A DNA stretch of 53,506 nt from Aridibacter famidurans (GCA_024103495.1 JAGFIQ010000040.1:1-53506), one strand, 5' to 3'. Shown: positions 26,001-35,291, counted from the stretch's first letter. Made by a program: numbers and translations. The notes: a model not told the origin generated them from the letters alone.

Positions 26001-26837
26001 ATGGCAAACGAATTACATCAGCGCCGGAGGATAGTCAGCTCGGTAATGACGATGCTGACCGCGTTGTGTGCCATCTTCGCCATCACGATCCTCGTGATCA
26101 TCCTTGCCTACATCGCTGTGCGGGGCGTATCGGCAATAAACATCGAGTTCCTGATTGATACACCCAAGCCCGTTGGCGAAGGAGGCGGGATCGGGAACGC
26201 GATACTGGGATCTGCGCTGATGACCCTGCTGGCGACCGCGATCGGGCTCCCGATCGGGATCGGCGCAGGCGTTTATCTTGCGGAATTCGGCGACAATTGG
26301 TTCGGGAACACGGTCCGCTTTCTTTCGGACACTCTGATCGGGGTGCCCTCGATAATAGTCGGAATCTTCGTTTACACAATCGTCGTGCTTCCGATGTCCC
26401 GGCAGTCCGGATTCGCGGGCGCTCTCTCTCTGGCGATCATAATGATCCCTATCGTGGCGCGAACTACGGAGGAGATGATCCGGCTTGTTCCTAAATCGAT
26501 GCGCGAGGGCGCGCTTGCGCTTGGGGCGCCGCAGTGGCGCGTGACGTGGAATATTGTCATGCCGGCGGCGGCGTCGGGGATCGCGACAGGCGCGATGCTC
26601 TCGATCGCGAGGATCTCCGGCGAAACGGCGCCTTTGCTCTTTACGGCATTGAACAGCCGCTTTTACAACTACTTTTTCGACCAGCCGATGGCATCGCTCA
26701 CGGTCCAGATCTACAATTACGCGACCGGACCGTTCGAGATCGAGCACCAGATGGCCTGGGCGGCGACGCTTATACTTGTCGGGCTTATCCTCTTTATAAA
26801 TATCGTGGTGAGGTTTCTCACCAAGAAGAAGTATTGA
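26001..26837 (+). CDS. pstA: Phosphate ABC transporter permease subunit PstA
   Basis: 278 aa permease partner of PstC. The ATG at 26001 follows the pstC stop by seven bases; a TTG just before it is not needed. Six membrane helices can be seen, and the cytoplasmic EAA loop is EGALALGAPQWRVTWNIVMP, which contacts PstB. DTLIGVPSIIVGIFVYTIVV and RISGETAPLLFTAL are typical PstA segments. Length is normal. Confidence 0.95.
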   Translation: MANELHQRRRIVSSVMTMLTALCAIFAITILVIILAYIAVRGVSAINIEFLIDTPKPVGEGGGIGNAILGSALMTLLATAIGLPIGIGAGVYLAEFGDNWFGNTVRFLSDTLIGVPSIIVGIFVYTIVVLPMSRQSGFAGALSLAIIMIPIVARTTEEMIRLVPKSMREGALALGAPQWRVTWNIVMPAAASGIATGAMLSIARISGETAPLLFTALNSRFYNYFFDQPMASLTVQIYNYATGPFEIEHQMAWAATLILVGLILFINIVVRFLTKKKY

Positions 26838-26870
26838 CAGAGGAAGCCTGCGATCGGCCGGAATTTGAGT

Positions 26871-27629
26871 ATGGGAAACAAGATCACGGTCAAGAACCTG
26901 AATTTCTTTTACGGGAAGGACCAGGCGCTGTTCGACATCTCGCTCAAGATCCCTGAGCGCGAGGTAATGGCGTTCGTCGGCCCGTCCGGTTGCGGAAAGT
27001 CTACGTTCCTTCGTGTGCTCAACCGGATGAACGACACCATACCCTACGCGCGGATCGAGGGAGAGGTGAAGATCGACGGTAAAGACATTTATAAGGCGAA
27101 GACAGACGTTGTGGCCCTTCGGCGAATGGTCGGAATGGTTTTCCAGAAATCCAATCCGTTTCCCAAGTCGATCTTCGACAATGTCGCGTACGGCATCCGG
27201 ATCAACCGGATGCATTCGTCGAAGAAGGACCTTGCGGACCGCGTCGAGAAGGCACTGAAAGACGCCGCCCTTTGGGACGAGGTAAAGGACAGGCTTCCGA
27301 CCTCCGCGTTCGGGCTCTCGGGGGGCCAGCAGCAGAGGCTCTGCATCGCCAGGGCGCTCGCGGTTCAACCTGAGGTGATCCTTATGGACGAGCCGGCATC
27401 GGCGCTTGATCCGATCGCAACGCAGAAGATCGAGGAGCTTGTGGTCGAACTCAAGAAGGACTACACGATCGTTATCGTGACCCACAACATGCAGCAGGCG
27501 GCGCGAATTTCCGACCGTACGGCCTTCTTCATGCTCGGAAAGCTGATCGAGGTGAACCCGACGGAAAAGATGTTCACGAATCCGGACGACAAGCTTACAG
27601 AGGACTACATAACGGGCCGGTTCGGCTGA
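26871..27629 (+). CDS. pstB: Phosphate ABC transporter ATPase
   Basis: 252 aa cytoplasmic ATPase that powers PstCA. Walker A is GPSGCGKST, the Q-loop is [11 protein letters not shown], the ABC signature is [15 protein letters not shown], and Walker B is [12 protein letters not shown], followed by the switch His in [21 protein letters not shown] at the start is typical of PstB. The ATG at 26871 is chosen over a TTG six bases earlier. 33 bp separate it from pstA. Confidence 0.96.
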   Translation: MGNKITVKNLNFFYGKDQALFDISLKIPEREVMAFVGPSGCGKSTFLRVLNRMNDTIPYARIEGEVKIDGKDIYKAKTDVVALRRMVGMVFQKSNPFPKSIFDNVAYGIRINRMHSSKKDLADRVEKALKDAALWDEVKDRLPTSAFGLSGGQQQRLCIARALAVQPEVILMDEPASALDPIATQKIEELVVELKKDYTIVIVTHNMQQAARISDRTAFFMLGKLIEVNPTEKMFTNPDDKLTEDYITGRFG

Positions 27630-27691
27630 TCAATTTACAGAACATCTGTATCGTTGATCGGAAGTTCGTTTATAATCAGGCAGTTGTTGTA

Positions 27692-28354
27692 ATGGAAACA
27701 CGGATAATAGACAGAAAGCTCGACGTCCTGAGGGACAAGCTCCTTCTTCTCGGAGGCACGACGGAGAAGGCGCTCTACCTCTCGATGCGGTCGCTGACTG
27801 AACGCGACAGCGACCTCGCAAGAAAGGTTATCAAGGACGACAAGGTCATCAACAAGATGGAGGTCGAGATCGATCAAATGAGCGTCGAGATTCTCGCCCT
27901 GCAGCAGCCGGCGGCGCACGACCTTCGGTTCGTAATTTCCGTCGCCAAGATCACGCCCGTTCTCGAAAGGATCGCCGACCACGCCGCGAACATCGCCGAA
28001 GCGGCGATCGTGCTGAACAACGAACCCGAGATCACACCTTACTCCGAGCTGCCGAAAATGGCCGAGATCGCCGGTGAAATGCTCCAGACCGCGCTCGACG
28101 CTTTCACTTCTGAGGATTCCGAGCTTTCACGCTCCATGATCAAGCGAGACAGGGAGATCGACGAGGCTTACAACCGGATCTTCGATAAGCTTATCCGGCT
28201 GATGATCGACAATCCGCCTCTGACGACGGGAGCCGCGCACCTTCTGTTCGTCGCCAAACACCTGGAAAGGATAGGCGACTACGTGAAAGATATCTGCGAG
28301 TTGAACGTTTATCTGATAGAGGCCGCGTTCATCAAGCACAAGAAGAAGATCTAG
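27692..28354 (+). CDS. phoU: Phosphate-specific transport system accessory protein PhoU
   Basis: 220 aa, two three-helix bundles. The metal-binding repeats are visible as NKMEVEIDQMSVEILALQQ with DLRFVISVAKITPVLERIAD, and the second half DEAYNRIFDKLIRLM with HLERIGDYVKDICE. PhoU represses the Pho regulon and restrains Pst uptake when phosphate is ample; it usually works through PhoR, which is not in this window. A TATAAT (27671-27676) lies 15 bp before the ATG and no Shine-Dalgarno is seen, so a nearly leaderless internal transcript is possible. Confidence 0.94.
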   Translation: METRIIDRKLDVLRDKLLLLGGTTEKALYLSMRSLTERDSDLARKVIKDDKVINKMEVEIDQMSVEILALQQPAAHDLRFVISVAKITPVLERIADHAANIAEAAIVLNNEPEITPYSELPKMAEIAGEMLQTALDAFTSEDSELSRSMIKRDREIDEAYNRIFDKLIRLMIDNPPLTTGAAHLLFVAKHLERIGDYVKDICELNVYLIEAAFIKHKKKI

Positions 28355-28377
28355 CAGTTGATCGAACTTAGAATGGG

Positions 28378-28406
28378 AGAGGCTGTCTGCAAAGGCGGCC
28401 TCTTTT
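28378..28406 (+). terminator. Terminator of the pst-phoU operon
   Basis: AGAGGC (28378-28383) pairs with GCCTCT (28398-28403), followed by TTTTG. It begins 23 bp after the phoU stop codon. Confidence 0.7.
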
Positions 28407-28440
28407 GTTGCAGAGACTCGCGTCATCATTACTGAAGAAA

Positions 28441-28497
28441 GGCCGTCCTGCCGAGACCGGCAGATTCCCCGAGGTTCTTTTCAGACGGCCCCTTTTT
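28441..28497 (+). terminator. Second, branched terminator-like structure after phoU
   Basis: An outer stem GGCCGTC/GACGGCC (28441-28447 with 28484-28490) encloses a perfect inner hairpin CTGCCG-AGAC-CGGCAG (28448-28463) and is followed by CCTTTTTC. Together with the first terminator it insulates the pst operon from the DUF47-pit pair. The rest of the 304-bp gap contains the promoter region of the next operon, with no clearly defined boxes. Confidence 0.65.
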
Positions 28498-28658
28498 CGG
28501 TTGAACAGTTTCCCCAATCTCGTAGGGCCTAACAGGATTCTCAACCCAACCATGCGCAGATCCCCGGGGCATTGACCTCCACATAGACATAGCCTGGCCC
28601 GTGCGATATATTGACGCCGCTTCTATAACAGTCATTAGAATCGGAGAGTGAACCACAG

Positions 28659-29279
28659 ATGGCCTTCAGCCTTTTGCCGAAGGAGGATGAGTACTTTGCC
28701 TTCTTCACGCAGATGTCCGCCAAGATCCAGGATGCCGCGCAACTGCTTGTCAGGATGGTGGGGGAAGAAAGATCCAAGTTCGAGTCCTACTATGCCAAGA
28801 TCAAGCAGACCGAACACGCCTGCGACGATCTGACCCACAAGATAACTACGAAGCTCAACAAGTCGTTCGTGACTCCGTTCGACCGTGAAGACATATACGC
28901 TCTGTCAGTCGCGCTCGACGACGTTTGCGATTACATAGACGCCGCCGCCCGGGCGATCCTGATCTACGACATCCAGAAGCTGAACGCACATTCCCGCGAA
29001 CTCGCCGCCATCATTTACAAGCTTTCGGTCGAGATCCACGGTGCTGTGTCGGTCCTCAACAAACCGAACGGGATGAACAAGTACATCGTCGAGATCCATC
29101 GCCTTGAGAATGAGGCGGACGATGTGTACTTCAGGGCGATCGGGGACCTGTTCCGGACCGAAAACGATCCGATCCAGCTGATCAAATGGAAGGAGCTTTA
29201 CGAGATTCTCGAAAACGCCACCGATCTTAGCGAGAACGTTGCGAACATCATCGAAAGCATCGTGCTGAAGCACAGCTGA
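28659..29279 (+). CDS. DUF47/PhoU-like regulator of the Pit transporter
   Basis: 206 aa all-helical protein of the DUF47 family (Pit accessory protein). The PhoU-like metal-binding pattern appears in KIKQTEHACDDLTHKITTKL and in HRLENEADDVYFRAIGDLF, with TPFDREDIYALSVALDDVCDYID between. GGAGAG precedes the ATG. It lies 34 bp before pit on the same strand, the usual arrangement, and is thought to control Pit activity or coupling to phosphate status. Confidence 0.92.
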   Translation: MAFSLLPKEDEYFAFFTQMSAKIQDAAQLLVRMVGEERSKFESYYAKIKQTEHACDDLTHKITTKLNKSFVTPFDREDIYALSVALDDVCDYIDAAARAILIYDIQKLNAHSRELAAIIYKLSVEIHGAVSVLNKPNGMNKYIVEIHRLENEADDVYFRAIGDLFRTENDPIQLIKWKELYEILENATDLSENVANIIESIVLKHS

Positions 29280-29313
29280 CCACTCCCGTGCCGATCGCTT
29301 TCCTCCGTTCCAT

Positions 29314-30387
29314 ATGGACACTCAATCCGCAGCATTCAGCCTCGTCGTTTTCATCATATTCGTCGCGCTGGTGTTCGATTACGTCAACGGCTTCCACGAC
29401 GCGGCGAACTCGATCGCAACCGTGGTCGCTACCCGGGTTCTCTCTCCCGGGGTCGCCGTCGCGTGGGCTGCGTTCTTCAATTTCATCGCTTTCCTCGTGT
29501 TCGGGACAAGCGTGGCGAAGACGATCGGCGGAGGTATGGTGGATATCAACGAGATCGAGCCAGCCTTCCGTTTGTACGTTCTTCTCGCCGGGCTTGCGGG
29601 CGCGATCTTCTGGAACCTGATCACCTGGTACCTGGGCCTTCCTACCTCGAGTTCCCACGCGCTCGTCGGCGGATACGCCGGCGGCGCGATCACGGCGTAC
29701 ATCATCGGCAAAGGCGTTTACGGCGTGGAGGGAGTTCTGATAGCCGCCGGCTGGATAAAGACGCTATCCTTCATCATCCTTTCTCCCTTGATCGGAATGC
29801 TGCTCGGGTATTTCTTCATGGTCTCTGTGTACTGGATCTTTTACAGGGTCACGGTCTCAAAGGTCGACCGCGTTTTCAGGGTAGGGCAACTGTTCTCCGC
29901 GGCTGCTTTCTCCCTTGGTCACGGCGGTAACGATGCCCAGAAAACGATGGGGATCATCACAGCGGTTCTCGCCGCGGGCGGGCTGCTGCAATACGGAGAG
30001 GGCGGAAGTTTGCCGCCCGTGCCGTTCTGGGTGATACTCGCCGCCCACGCCGCGATCGGGCTCGGAACGCTCTCCGGAGGCTGGAGGATCGTGAAAACGA
30101 TGGGAACGAGGATCTCGAAACTCCAGCCGGTCGGGGGTTTCTGCGCGGAGACCGCCGGAGCGATGACGCTCTTTGGCGCGACCGTAACCGGAATTCCGGT
30201 TTCGACGACTCACACGATCACGGGTTCGATTGTAGGTGTCGGGTCGGCGAGAAGGTTTTCAGCCGTGAAGTGGGGAGTAGCGACGACGATCGTCTGGGCG
30301 TGGGTGCTTACGATCCCGATGGCGGCGATCCTCGCCTCGCTGACCTACGTCTTGATCCTCGGCCTGCACTGGGTTGCGGTGATCTGA
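29314..30387 (+). CDS. pit: Low-affinity inorganic phosphate transporter, PiT family
   Basis: 357 aa inner-membrane carrier that moves metal-phosphate with protons or cations. The two inverted PiT signatures are visible: YVNGFHDAANSIATVVATRVL at the N-terminal half and SLGHGGNDAQKTMGIITAVL in the C-terminal half. About ten membrane helices. It shares an operon with the DUF47 regulator and lies next to the high-affinity pst operon, so both uptake routes are encoded together. Confidence 0.95.
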   Translation: MDTQSAAFSLVVFIIFVALVFDYVNGFHDAANSIATVVATRVLSPGVAVAWAAFFNFIAFLVFGTSVAKTIGGGMVDINEIEPAFRLYVLLAGLAGAIFWNLITWYLGLPTSSSHALVGGYAGGAITAYIIGKGVYGVEGVLIAAGWIKTLSFIILSPLIGMLLGYFFMVSVYWIFYRVTVSKVDRVFRVGQLFSAAAFSLGHGGNDAQKTMGIITAVLAAGGLLQYGEGGSLPPVPFWVILAAHAAIGLGTLSGGWRIVKTMGTRISKLQPVGGFCAETAGAMTLFGATVTGIPVSTTHTITGSIVGVGSARRFSAVKWGVATTIVWAWVLTIPMAAILASLTYVLILGLHWVAVI

Positions 30388-30390
30388 ACG

Positions 30391-30431
30391 CACGGGTGCG
30401 TGTGCTTCAAAAGGGGTTCGGCGGACCCGTG
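30391..30431. terminator. Inverted repeat between convergent genes
   Basis: CACGGGT (30391-30397) and ACCCGTG (30425-30431) fill the 44-bp space between the ends of pit and the zinc-ribbon gene. No clear T-tract, so bidirectional termination is only inferred. Confidence 0.4.
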
Positions 30432-30872
30432 TCATTTCCGCTCCGAAGGAACCTCGACAAGATTCCTGGTCGTGTCTTCCACGACGCTTGCGGGTTCCCT
30501 GTGTTCTTCCAGCCGGGCCGTTATCGCGGGCTTGAACATCGGAGTTTCCTCCTGTTTCCGCTCCGGCGCCTCGGATTCTCCGATCAGCTTCATCACCTGC
30601 TTCACAAGCAGAAGGACGATCCCGACGATCGCGCCAAGGTAGACAACGGACATCAGCAGGATGAACGAGGTCTCAACGCCGTTCTCAAGCAGCGATTTGA
30701 TCACGATCCCAAAGCCTATGATCCCGAAGATCCCCACGAATATCGTGGCAAGGGAGAAGGTCTTGGCGACCTGATTCCTGATCTCGGAGTTGTCTTTTCC
30801 CGCACGCGTGCCGCAGACGCTGCAGAATTTGAGTCCTTCCGTAACGCGGGTTCCGCATCCTGAACAGAACAT
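30432..30872 (-). CDS. Zinc-ribbon membrane protein
   Basis: 146 aa. The N-terminus carries two CxxC pairs spaced as a zinc ribbon (MFCSGCGTRVTEGLKFCSVC). Two membrane helices follow (FSLATIFVGIFGIIGFGIVI and FILLMSVVYLGAIVGIVLLL), then a charged cytoplasmic tail ending SVVEDTTRNLVEVPSERK. AAAGGAGAC precedes the ATG. A related protein is encoded at 31619-32170; both end in an E-(D/E)-TTR-(N/H)-L motif. Function unknown; perhaps a small membrane sensor or scaffold. It forms a leftward cluster with the next two genes. Confidence 0.8.
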   Translation of the reverse strand: MFCSGCGTRVTEGLKFCSVCGTRAGKDNSEIRNQVAKTFSLATIFVGIFGIIGFGIVIKSLLENGVETSFILLMSVVYLGAIVGIVLLLVKQVMKLIGESEAPERKQEETPMFKPAITARLEEHREPASVVEDTTRNLVEVPSERK

Positions 30873-30893
30873 CTTTGGTCTCCTTTGCCGGGT

Positions 30894-31523
30894 TTAGTTC
30901 TGGGGTTTGATCTTTTCTTCGAGCCAGTCGGTAAGGCTTTCTACGGACTGTATGTGGATCGGCTTTCCCTGCCAAGCCTTGAACGCAAAGACGATCAGGA
31001 TGATCGTGGTCACGACCCAGAAGATGTCGCTCGCGGTCGAAGCAAGGTCCGAGCTCCACGAGACGACTCCGAGGATCGCCATCACAATATAGATCGCGAT
31101 GTGTGCCGCAAGACCCTGCGCGGCGTGATAGCGGACCTTTGGTTCCGACTTCGGAATGAACACGAGCTCTATGATCGCGGCTACGATCCCGATCAGGCTG
31201 ATCGGGATGTACGGAAGCATCGTCAGGACGTTTTCCGGAAGGCTTATGTTACCGATCTTTAGCGAGCGGTCCGTTTCTTCCTCAGGCCGGTACAGGGGCG
31301 ACGGCTGGGCGTACTCGTTGCCGAACGCGGGATCATACGCGCCGAATTCGCCCTCGCGGAACTTTCGGGTCTGCTCCTCCGTGTCTGCCGGATCGGCGAA
31401 TTGCGTGGTCCTTCCGTTCTTGCCGCCAAGCGGCTTCGTAGACCGTTTCTTCGCCTTCTCCTTTTCCTTCACCTTTTCGGGAAAGGTCGGATCCAGAGGA
31501 TTCGTGTCGAATTTTTTGGCCAT
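30894..31523 (-). CDS. DUF4870-type membrane protein with long charged N-terminus
   Basis: 209 aa. Residues 1-90 are hydrophilic and Lys/Glu-rich (KVKEKEKAKKRSTKPLGG). The rest carries four likely membrane helices with the DUF4870/Tic20-like feature PKVRYHAAQGLAAHIAIYIV. NVLTMLPYIPISLIGIVAAIIEL is the first helix. Function of this family is unknown. It lies 21 bp before the zinc-ribbon gene on the same strand. Confidence 0.8.
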   Translation of the reverse strand: MAKKFDTNPLDPTFPEKVKEKEKAKKRSTKPLGGKNGRTTQFADPADTEEQTRKFREGEFGAYDPAFGNEYAQPSPLYRPEEETDRSLKIGNISLPENVLTMLPYIPISLIGIVAAIIELVFIPKSEPKVRYHAAQGLAAHIAIYIVMAILGVVSWSSDLASTASDIFWVVTTIILIVFAFKAWQGKPIHIQSVESLTDWLEEKIKPQN

Positions 31524-31618
31524 TGCACCTGAAACTACGACATTCTATCAGATATTGTTCACTTTGAAAGCGAGCGCCGGCGTCGCGAAAAGTCCGATTT
31601 TACGGGCTTCGAAGGCGA

Positions 31619-32170
31619 TCAGTCGTCTTCTTCGAGCTTCAGGTGGCGGGTCGTTTCCTCGGTAACCGAAGGCGGCGCGGTGGGCCTTTCGCCCGATACG
31701 GGCTCACGGGTTTCCCGTTTCGGAGGGACAAAATCTTCGGCAAAAACGGTCTGCTCCGGCGGAAGGCCCTTCCGTTCGGCTTGCTCGCGCAGCTCTCTTC
31801 TCTCCCTTCTCTTCTTCCGGCCGGATGACGACGAAGTGTCCTGTGGAAGAAGGAACGACAAGATCAAAGTCATCAGGGCGATGACCGGACCGATCAGTCC
31901 CAGGATCGCCGTGATCTCTTCGGGAGCCTCGAGGATCGCAGAAATGGGCGTAAGGATCACCGTGACGATGACGAACCAGAACAAGGTAAAGATCCGTACA
32001 TTGCGGCGGCTTAAGAGCCTGTCCGAACCGGCTTCGCCCGGCTCGAAAAGCGGATTGCCGCCGTTGTCCATCACCTCCTCGATGTGGTCGAGGAACAGCC
32101 CGCAGCGCGAGCAGAAGCTCGTCGCTTCCGTGTGGCGTTCCTGACCGCATCTTGGACAATACATGTTCAC
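31619..32170 (-). CDS. Zinc-ribbon membrane protein, paralogue of the 30.4-kb gene
   Basis: 183 aa from a GTG that stands four bases after the aspS stop codon and eight bases after GGAGGG; an ATG two codons later is the alternative. Two CxxC pairs (MYCPRCGQERHTEATSFCSRCG) form a zinc ribbon. Two membrane helices follow (RIFTLFWFVIVTVILTPISA and ILGLIGPVIALMTLILSFLL), then a basic tail with GRKKRRERRELREQAERKG and the ending SVTEETTRHLKLEEDD. The arrangement mirrors the other zinc-ribbon gene. Overlap in reading unit with aspS suggests co-transcription. Confidence 0.8.
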   Translation of the reverse strand: MNMYCPRCGQERHTEATSFCSRCGLFLDHIEEVMDNGGNPLFEPGEAGSDRLLSRRNVRIFTLFWFVIVTVILTPISAILEAPEEITAILGLIGPVIALMTLILSFLLPQDTSSSSGRKKRRERRELREQAERKGLPPEQTVFAEDFVPPKRETREPVSGERPTAPPSVTEETTRHLKLEEDD

Positions 32171-32174
32171 AGGT

Positions 32175-34004
32175 CTAGCCCTCCGCCGAACGTTCCCGCT
32201 TTTCCTCGATCGAAAGCCCTAGTTCCTCAAGCTGTTCCGGATCGACCTCGCCCGGCGAGTCCATCATAAGGTCCTGCGCCGACGCTGTCTTCGGAAACGC
32301 GAGCACGTCGCGGATGTTGTCCGTCCCGCACAGAAGCATCACGATTCGCTCGATCCCGGCCGCGAAGCCTCCGTGCGGGGGAGTGCCGTACTCGAGCGCC
32401 TCCAAAAAGAACCCGAATCGTTCGCGCGCGGTTTCAGGAGTAAGTCCCTGCGCTTTGAATATAAGGCTCTGGATGTCGCTGCGGTGGACCCTGATCGAGC
32501 CGCTTCCGATCTCGTAGCCGTTGATCACGATGTCGTACGCTACCGCCCTGATCTTCCCTAGCAGATCCGTCTCGCCGTCCTCGATCGCGCGCTTGAAGAG
32601 CGGCACGTCCTCTTCCATAAGCGACGTGAACGGATGGTGCATAGGGTCGTAGTTCCCGGTTTCCTCGTTGAACTCGAACATAGGAAACTCGGTCACCCAA
32701 AGCGGGCGGAAGATGCCGGACGGGATCAGCCCCTCGGTCTTCGCGATCTCCTTTCGAAGCGCGCCGAGGCTCGCCGCGACCACGGACCTCCTTCCCGCCA
32801 CGATCAGGACCGCGTCGCCGTTCTCCGCACCGGAAGCTTCCGCAAGCCGCGTCACCGTTTCGGCGCCGAGCGCGTTCATCAGCGAGGACGTCGTCTCGTC
32901 TCCAAGCTTGATCCACGCCAGCCCCGATGCGCCGTAACGTTTGACAAACTCCTGATGCCCGTCAAGGACCTTTCGCGAATAGCCTGCGCAACCCTTTGCA
33001 ACGATGCACTTTATCTCGCCGCCGGATTCAAGCGTCGAAGCGAAAGGCGCGAAGTCGGTTCCCTCAAGCTCGGGAGAAAGATCGACGAGCTCCATCGCAA
33101 ACCGCAGGTCGGGCTTGTCGCTTCCGAACCGGCGCATCGCGTCGGCATATGTCATCCGCGGAAAAGGCGTTTCGAACGCGCCTTCGACCAGCGAGAAGAC
33201 CTCTTTCAGCACGCCCTCCATCACGCGGAACACCGATTCCACATTGGCGAAGCTCATCTCGATGTCGAGCTGCGTGAACTCCGGCTGGCGGTCGGCGCGA
33301 AGGTCTTCGTCGCGGAAACAGCGCGCCAGCTGATAGTAACGGTCGAGACCCGAGATCATCGTGATCTGCTTCAGGATCTGCGGCGACTGCGGCAATGCGA
33401 AGAACTTTCCCGTGTGGATCCGCGAAGGCACGATGAAATCGCGCGCGCCTTCCGGCGTCGATTTCAGAAGGATGGGCGTTTCGATATCGAGGAAGCCCTG
33501 CGAGTCCATAAAGTCGCGCATCTTCCGCATCGCCTTTGCGCGCATCTGCAGATTCTCCTGCAGCGTGCGCCGGCGGAGATCGACGTAGCGGTACTTCAGC
33601 CGAAGGTCTTCGCTGGCGAGATTCTGCGAGCCCGCCTTTTCGAGCTCGAACGGAAGCGTCTTCGCCTCGTTCAGGATCAGAAGATCCTCGACCCTGACCT
33701 CGACGGCTCCGGTCGGAAGCTTCGTGTTCACGGTCCCTTCTTCCCTTCGGACGACACTGCCCTTGACGGCGATGACGAACTCTCCGCGGACGTTCTTCGC
33801 TTTCGAATGCGCCTCGGCGGCGTCCTCTTCGCTGACGACGACCTGGGTCAGGCCGTACCTGTCTCTGAGATCGATGAAGGTGAAGATCCCGAAATCGCGC
33901 TTCTTAGCCGCCCAGCCCATCAGCACGACGTCCTTTCCCACGTCCGATTCGCGGAGTTCTCCGCAGGTATGGGTCCGTTCAAGCCCTCCAAGTGAATCCA
34001 GCAT
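32175..34004 (-). CDS. aspS: Aspartyl-tRNA synthetase
   Basis: 609 aa class II synthetase that charges tRNA-Asp (and possibly tRNA-Asn). The N-terminal OB fold carries [17 protein letters not shown] and [13 protein letters not shown]; class II motif 2 is in [20 protein letters not shown], and motif 3 is [16 protein letters not shown]. The bacterial GAD insertion domain is present in the middle (about residues 290-420). Length is that of the bacterial type. Translation start is close to AAAGG. The leader contains two hairpin/T-run structures. The zinc-ribbon gene follows it directly. Confidence 0.96.
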   Translation of the reverse strand: MLDSLGGLERTHTCGELRESDVGKDVVLMGWAAKKRDFGIFTFIDLRDRYGLTQVVVSEEDAAEAHSKAKNVRGEFVIAVKGSVVRREEGTVNTKLPTGAVEVRVEDLLILNEAKTLPFELEKAGSQNLASEDLRLKYRYVDLRRRTLQENLQMRAKAMRKMRDFMDSQGFLDIETPILLKSTPEGARDFIVPSRIHTGKFFALPQSPQILKQITMISGLDRYYQLARCFRDEDLRADRQPEFTQLDIEMSFANVESVFRVMEGVLKEVFSLVEGAFETPFPRMTYADAMRRFGSDKPDLRFAMELVDLSPELEGTDFAPFASTLESGGEIKCIVAKGCAGYSRKVLDGHQEFVKRYGASGLAWIKLGDETTSSLMNALGAETVTRLAEASGAENGDAVLIVAGRRSVVAASLGALRKEIAKTEGLIPSGIFRPLWVTEFPMFEFNEETGNYDPMHHPFTSLMEEDVPLFKRAIEDGETDLLGKIRAVAYDIVINGYEIGSGSIRVHRSDIQSLIFKAQGLTPETARERFGFFLEALEYGTPPHGGFAAGIERIVMLLCGTDNIRDVLAFPKTASAQDLMMDSPGEVDPEQLEELGLSIEEKRERSAEG

Positions 34005-34018
34005 AAAACCTTTCTCTC

Positions 34019-34112
34019 AAAAAACCCGTATCGGGGTAAATATCTCTTGTGAAAATAAAAAACGCCTTTCGATCAGACAAACGAAAGGCATTGAACAAGT
34101 CAGGTTGTTCAA
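34019..34112 (-). promoter_or_regulatory. aspS leader with terminator hairpins
   Basis: Read on the minus strand toward aspS: TTGAACAA/TTGTTCAA hairpin (34091-34112), then GCCTTTCG/CGAAAGGC (34064-34089) followed by a T-run at 34057-34062, then CCCG-ATA-CGGG-type stem (34025-34035) followed by TTTTTT at 34019-34024, which ends 15 bases before the start codon. Either an attenuator pair controlling aspS or the end of a small minus-strand transcript from 34112-34283. No T-box antiterminator was recognised. Confidence 0.6.
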
Positions 34113-34223
34113 GCCCGGTCAGTCATTGTCGTTATCGGATCGAATAGCGCTTTGCATAAGTCCTGTAAAAACCTTGGGAATCATACAAGATGCCCGTCCG
34201 CAAAAGCAAACACAAGGAAATCG

Positions 34224-34251
34224 TTGAACCCGACGGGCGATGGTCTATAAT
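34224..34251 (+). promoter_or_regulatory. Promoter of the VWA-domain gene
   Basis: TTGAAC (34224-34229) and a perfect TATAAT (34246-34251) with a 16-bp spacer, 32 bp upstream of the VWA start codon. It lies in the 279-bp divergent gap shared with the aspS leader. Confidence 0.65.
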
Positions 34252-34283
34252 TTAATGACCTGCAGATCGATCCCCTGAACTGT

Positions 34284-35276
34284 ATGAGAGCCATTACCTC
34301 ATCGCTACTGCCGGCCCGCCGGTGCCTACGCGCGCTCCTGTGCGTGGCGGCGTGCGTGATCCTGGCCTCATTTTCCGCGGCGCAGGACGGCGATGAGGTG
34401 ATCCGGATCGACACCGACCTGGTCTCGTTCGAGGTTTCGGTGACAGACAAACAGGGCAATCCCGTGCGCGGGCTTGAGGCACAGGAGTTCAGCCTGTATG
34501 TCGAAGGCGAGAAGCGCAAGATCGATTTCTTCAAACCGATAAAGAAGAACGACGCCGACAGGCCGCTTTCGGTCGTGTTCGCTCTGGACGTGTCGGGCAG
34601 CATCACCCGCGAAGAGCTTGTCGACCTGCGCAACGCGATGCAGACTTTCGTGGACCGCCTCGCCGACTATAACTCTTACTTCGCGATCACTACCTTCGGG
34701 ATGGAGGTGAAGACCGTCCAGTCGTTCACGAACAAGCCGAAGAAGCTCAGGCAGAGTTTCGAGAAGATCCTGAAGGATCAGGACGGGCTATCGACGCACG
34801 CCTACGACGCGGTGGACGAGGCGGTCAGGATGCTCAGGAAGAAATCGCCTTCGATGATCCGCGACCGCATACCGAAGAGGGTGGTTATCGTCATTACCGA
34901 CGGCTATCCGGTCGGCGACACGGTCTCGCCTTCGACCGTGATCGAGCGCGCGAACGATGCCGAGACCAGCGTGTACGCGGTGATCCTTCCTTCGTTCTCG
35001 AGGCTTTCGGGATCGACCAAACCGTTGATGACGCTTCTCGAGGCGAGCGGTTTGATCGAGAGGACGGGCGGAAGATCGTTCTACGCCACAGAGAAGGATT
35101 TCGAGCCTCTGTTCCGGGCGCTTGCCGAAGAGATCACGGCTTCCTACGCGCTGGCGTTCTATCCGGCCGAAAAGGAAACCCGGCAGAATCGCTTCTACCG
35201 GGTGCACATCGAATCCGCGAGCGGATTTCAGATCAAACAGAACAAATCGGGCTTCTCGCTGGCCGACAAGGACTGA
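34284..35276 (+). CDS. Exported VWFA-related (Acidobacteria-type) protein
   Basis: 330 aa. A signal peptide (LRALLCVAACVILASFSAA) leads to the VWFA-related acidobacterial pattern: IRIDTDLVSFEVSVTDKQG with VRGLEAQEFSLYVEG, then a von Willebrand A fold with the MIDAS motif FALDVSGSITREE (DxSGS at about 101-105) and VVIVITDGYPVGDTV. This family is abundant in Acidobacteriota and rare elsewhere, which supports the taxonomic reading. The domain binds a metal ion and probably a protein or surface ligand; the ligand is unknown. It stands alone with its own promoter. Confidence 0.9.
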   Translation: MRAITSSLLPARRCLRALLCVAACVILASFSAAQDGDEVIRIDTDLVSFEVSVTDKQGNPVRGLEAQEFSLYVEGEKRKIDFFKPIKKNDADRPLSVVFALDVSGSITREELVDLRNAMQTFVDRLADYNSYFAITTFGMEVKTVQSFTNKPKKLRQSFEKILKDQDGLSTHAYDAVDEAVRMLRKKSPSMIRDRIPKRVVIVITDGYPVGDTVSPSTVIERANDAETSVYAVILPSFSRLSGSTKPLMTLLEASGLIERTGGRSFYATEKDFEPLFRALAEEITASYALAFYPAEKETRQNRFYRVHIESASGFQIKQNKSGFSLADKD

Positions 35277-35291
35277 ACGGCCGCCGCCCGG

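Noticed and set aside
26013..27485. 490-aa minus-strand frame under pstA-pstB
   Set aside because: Shadow of two certain genes; no start context and Arg/His-rich composition.
34019..34283. T-box riboswitch before aspS
   Set aside because: No AGGGTGGNACCGCG-like antiterminator bulge or specifier stem could be found.
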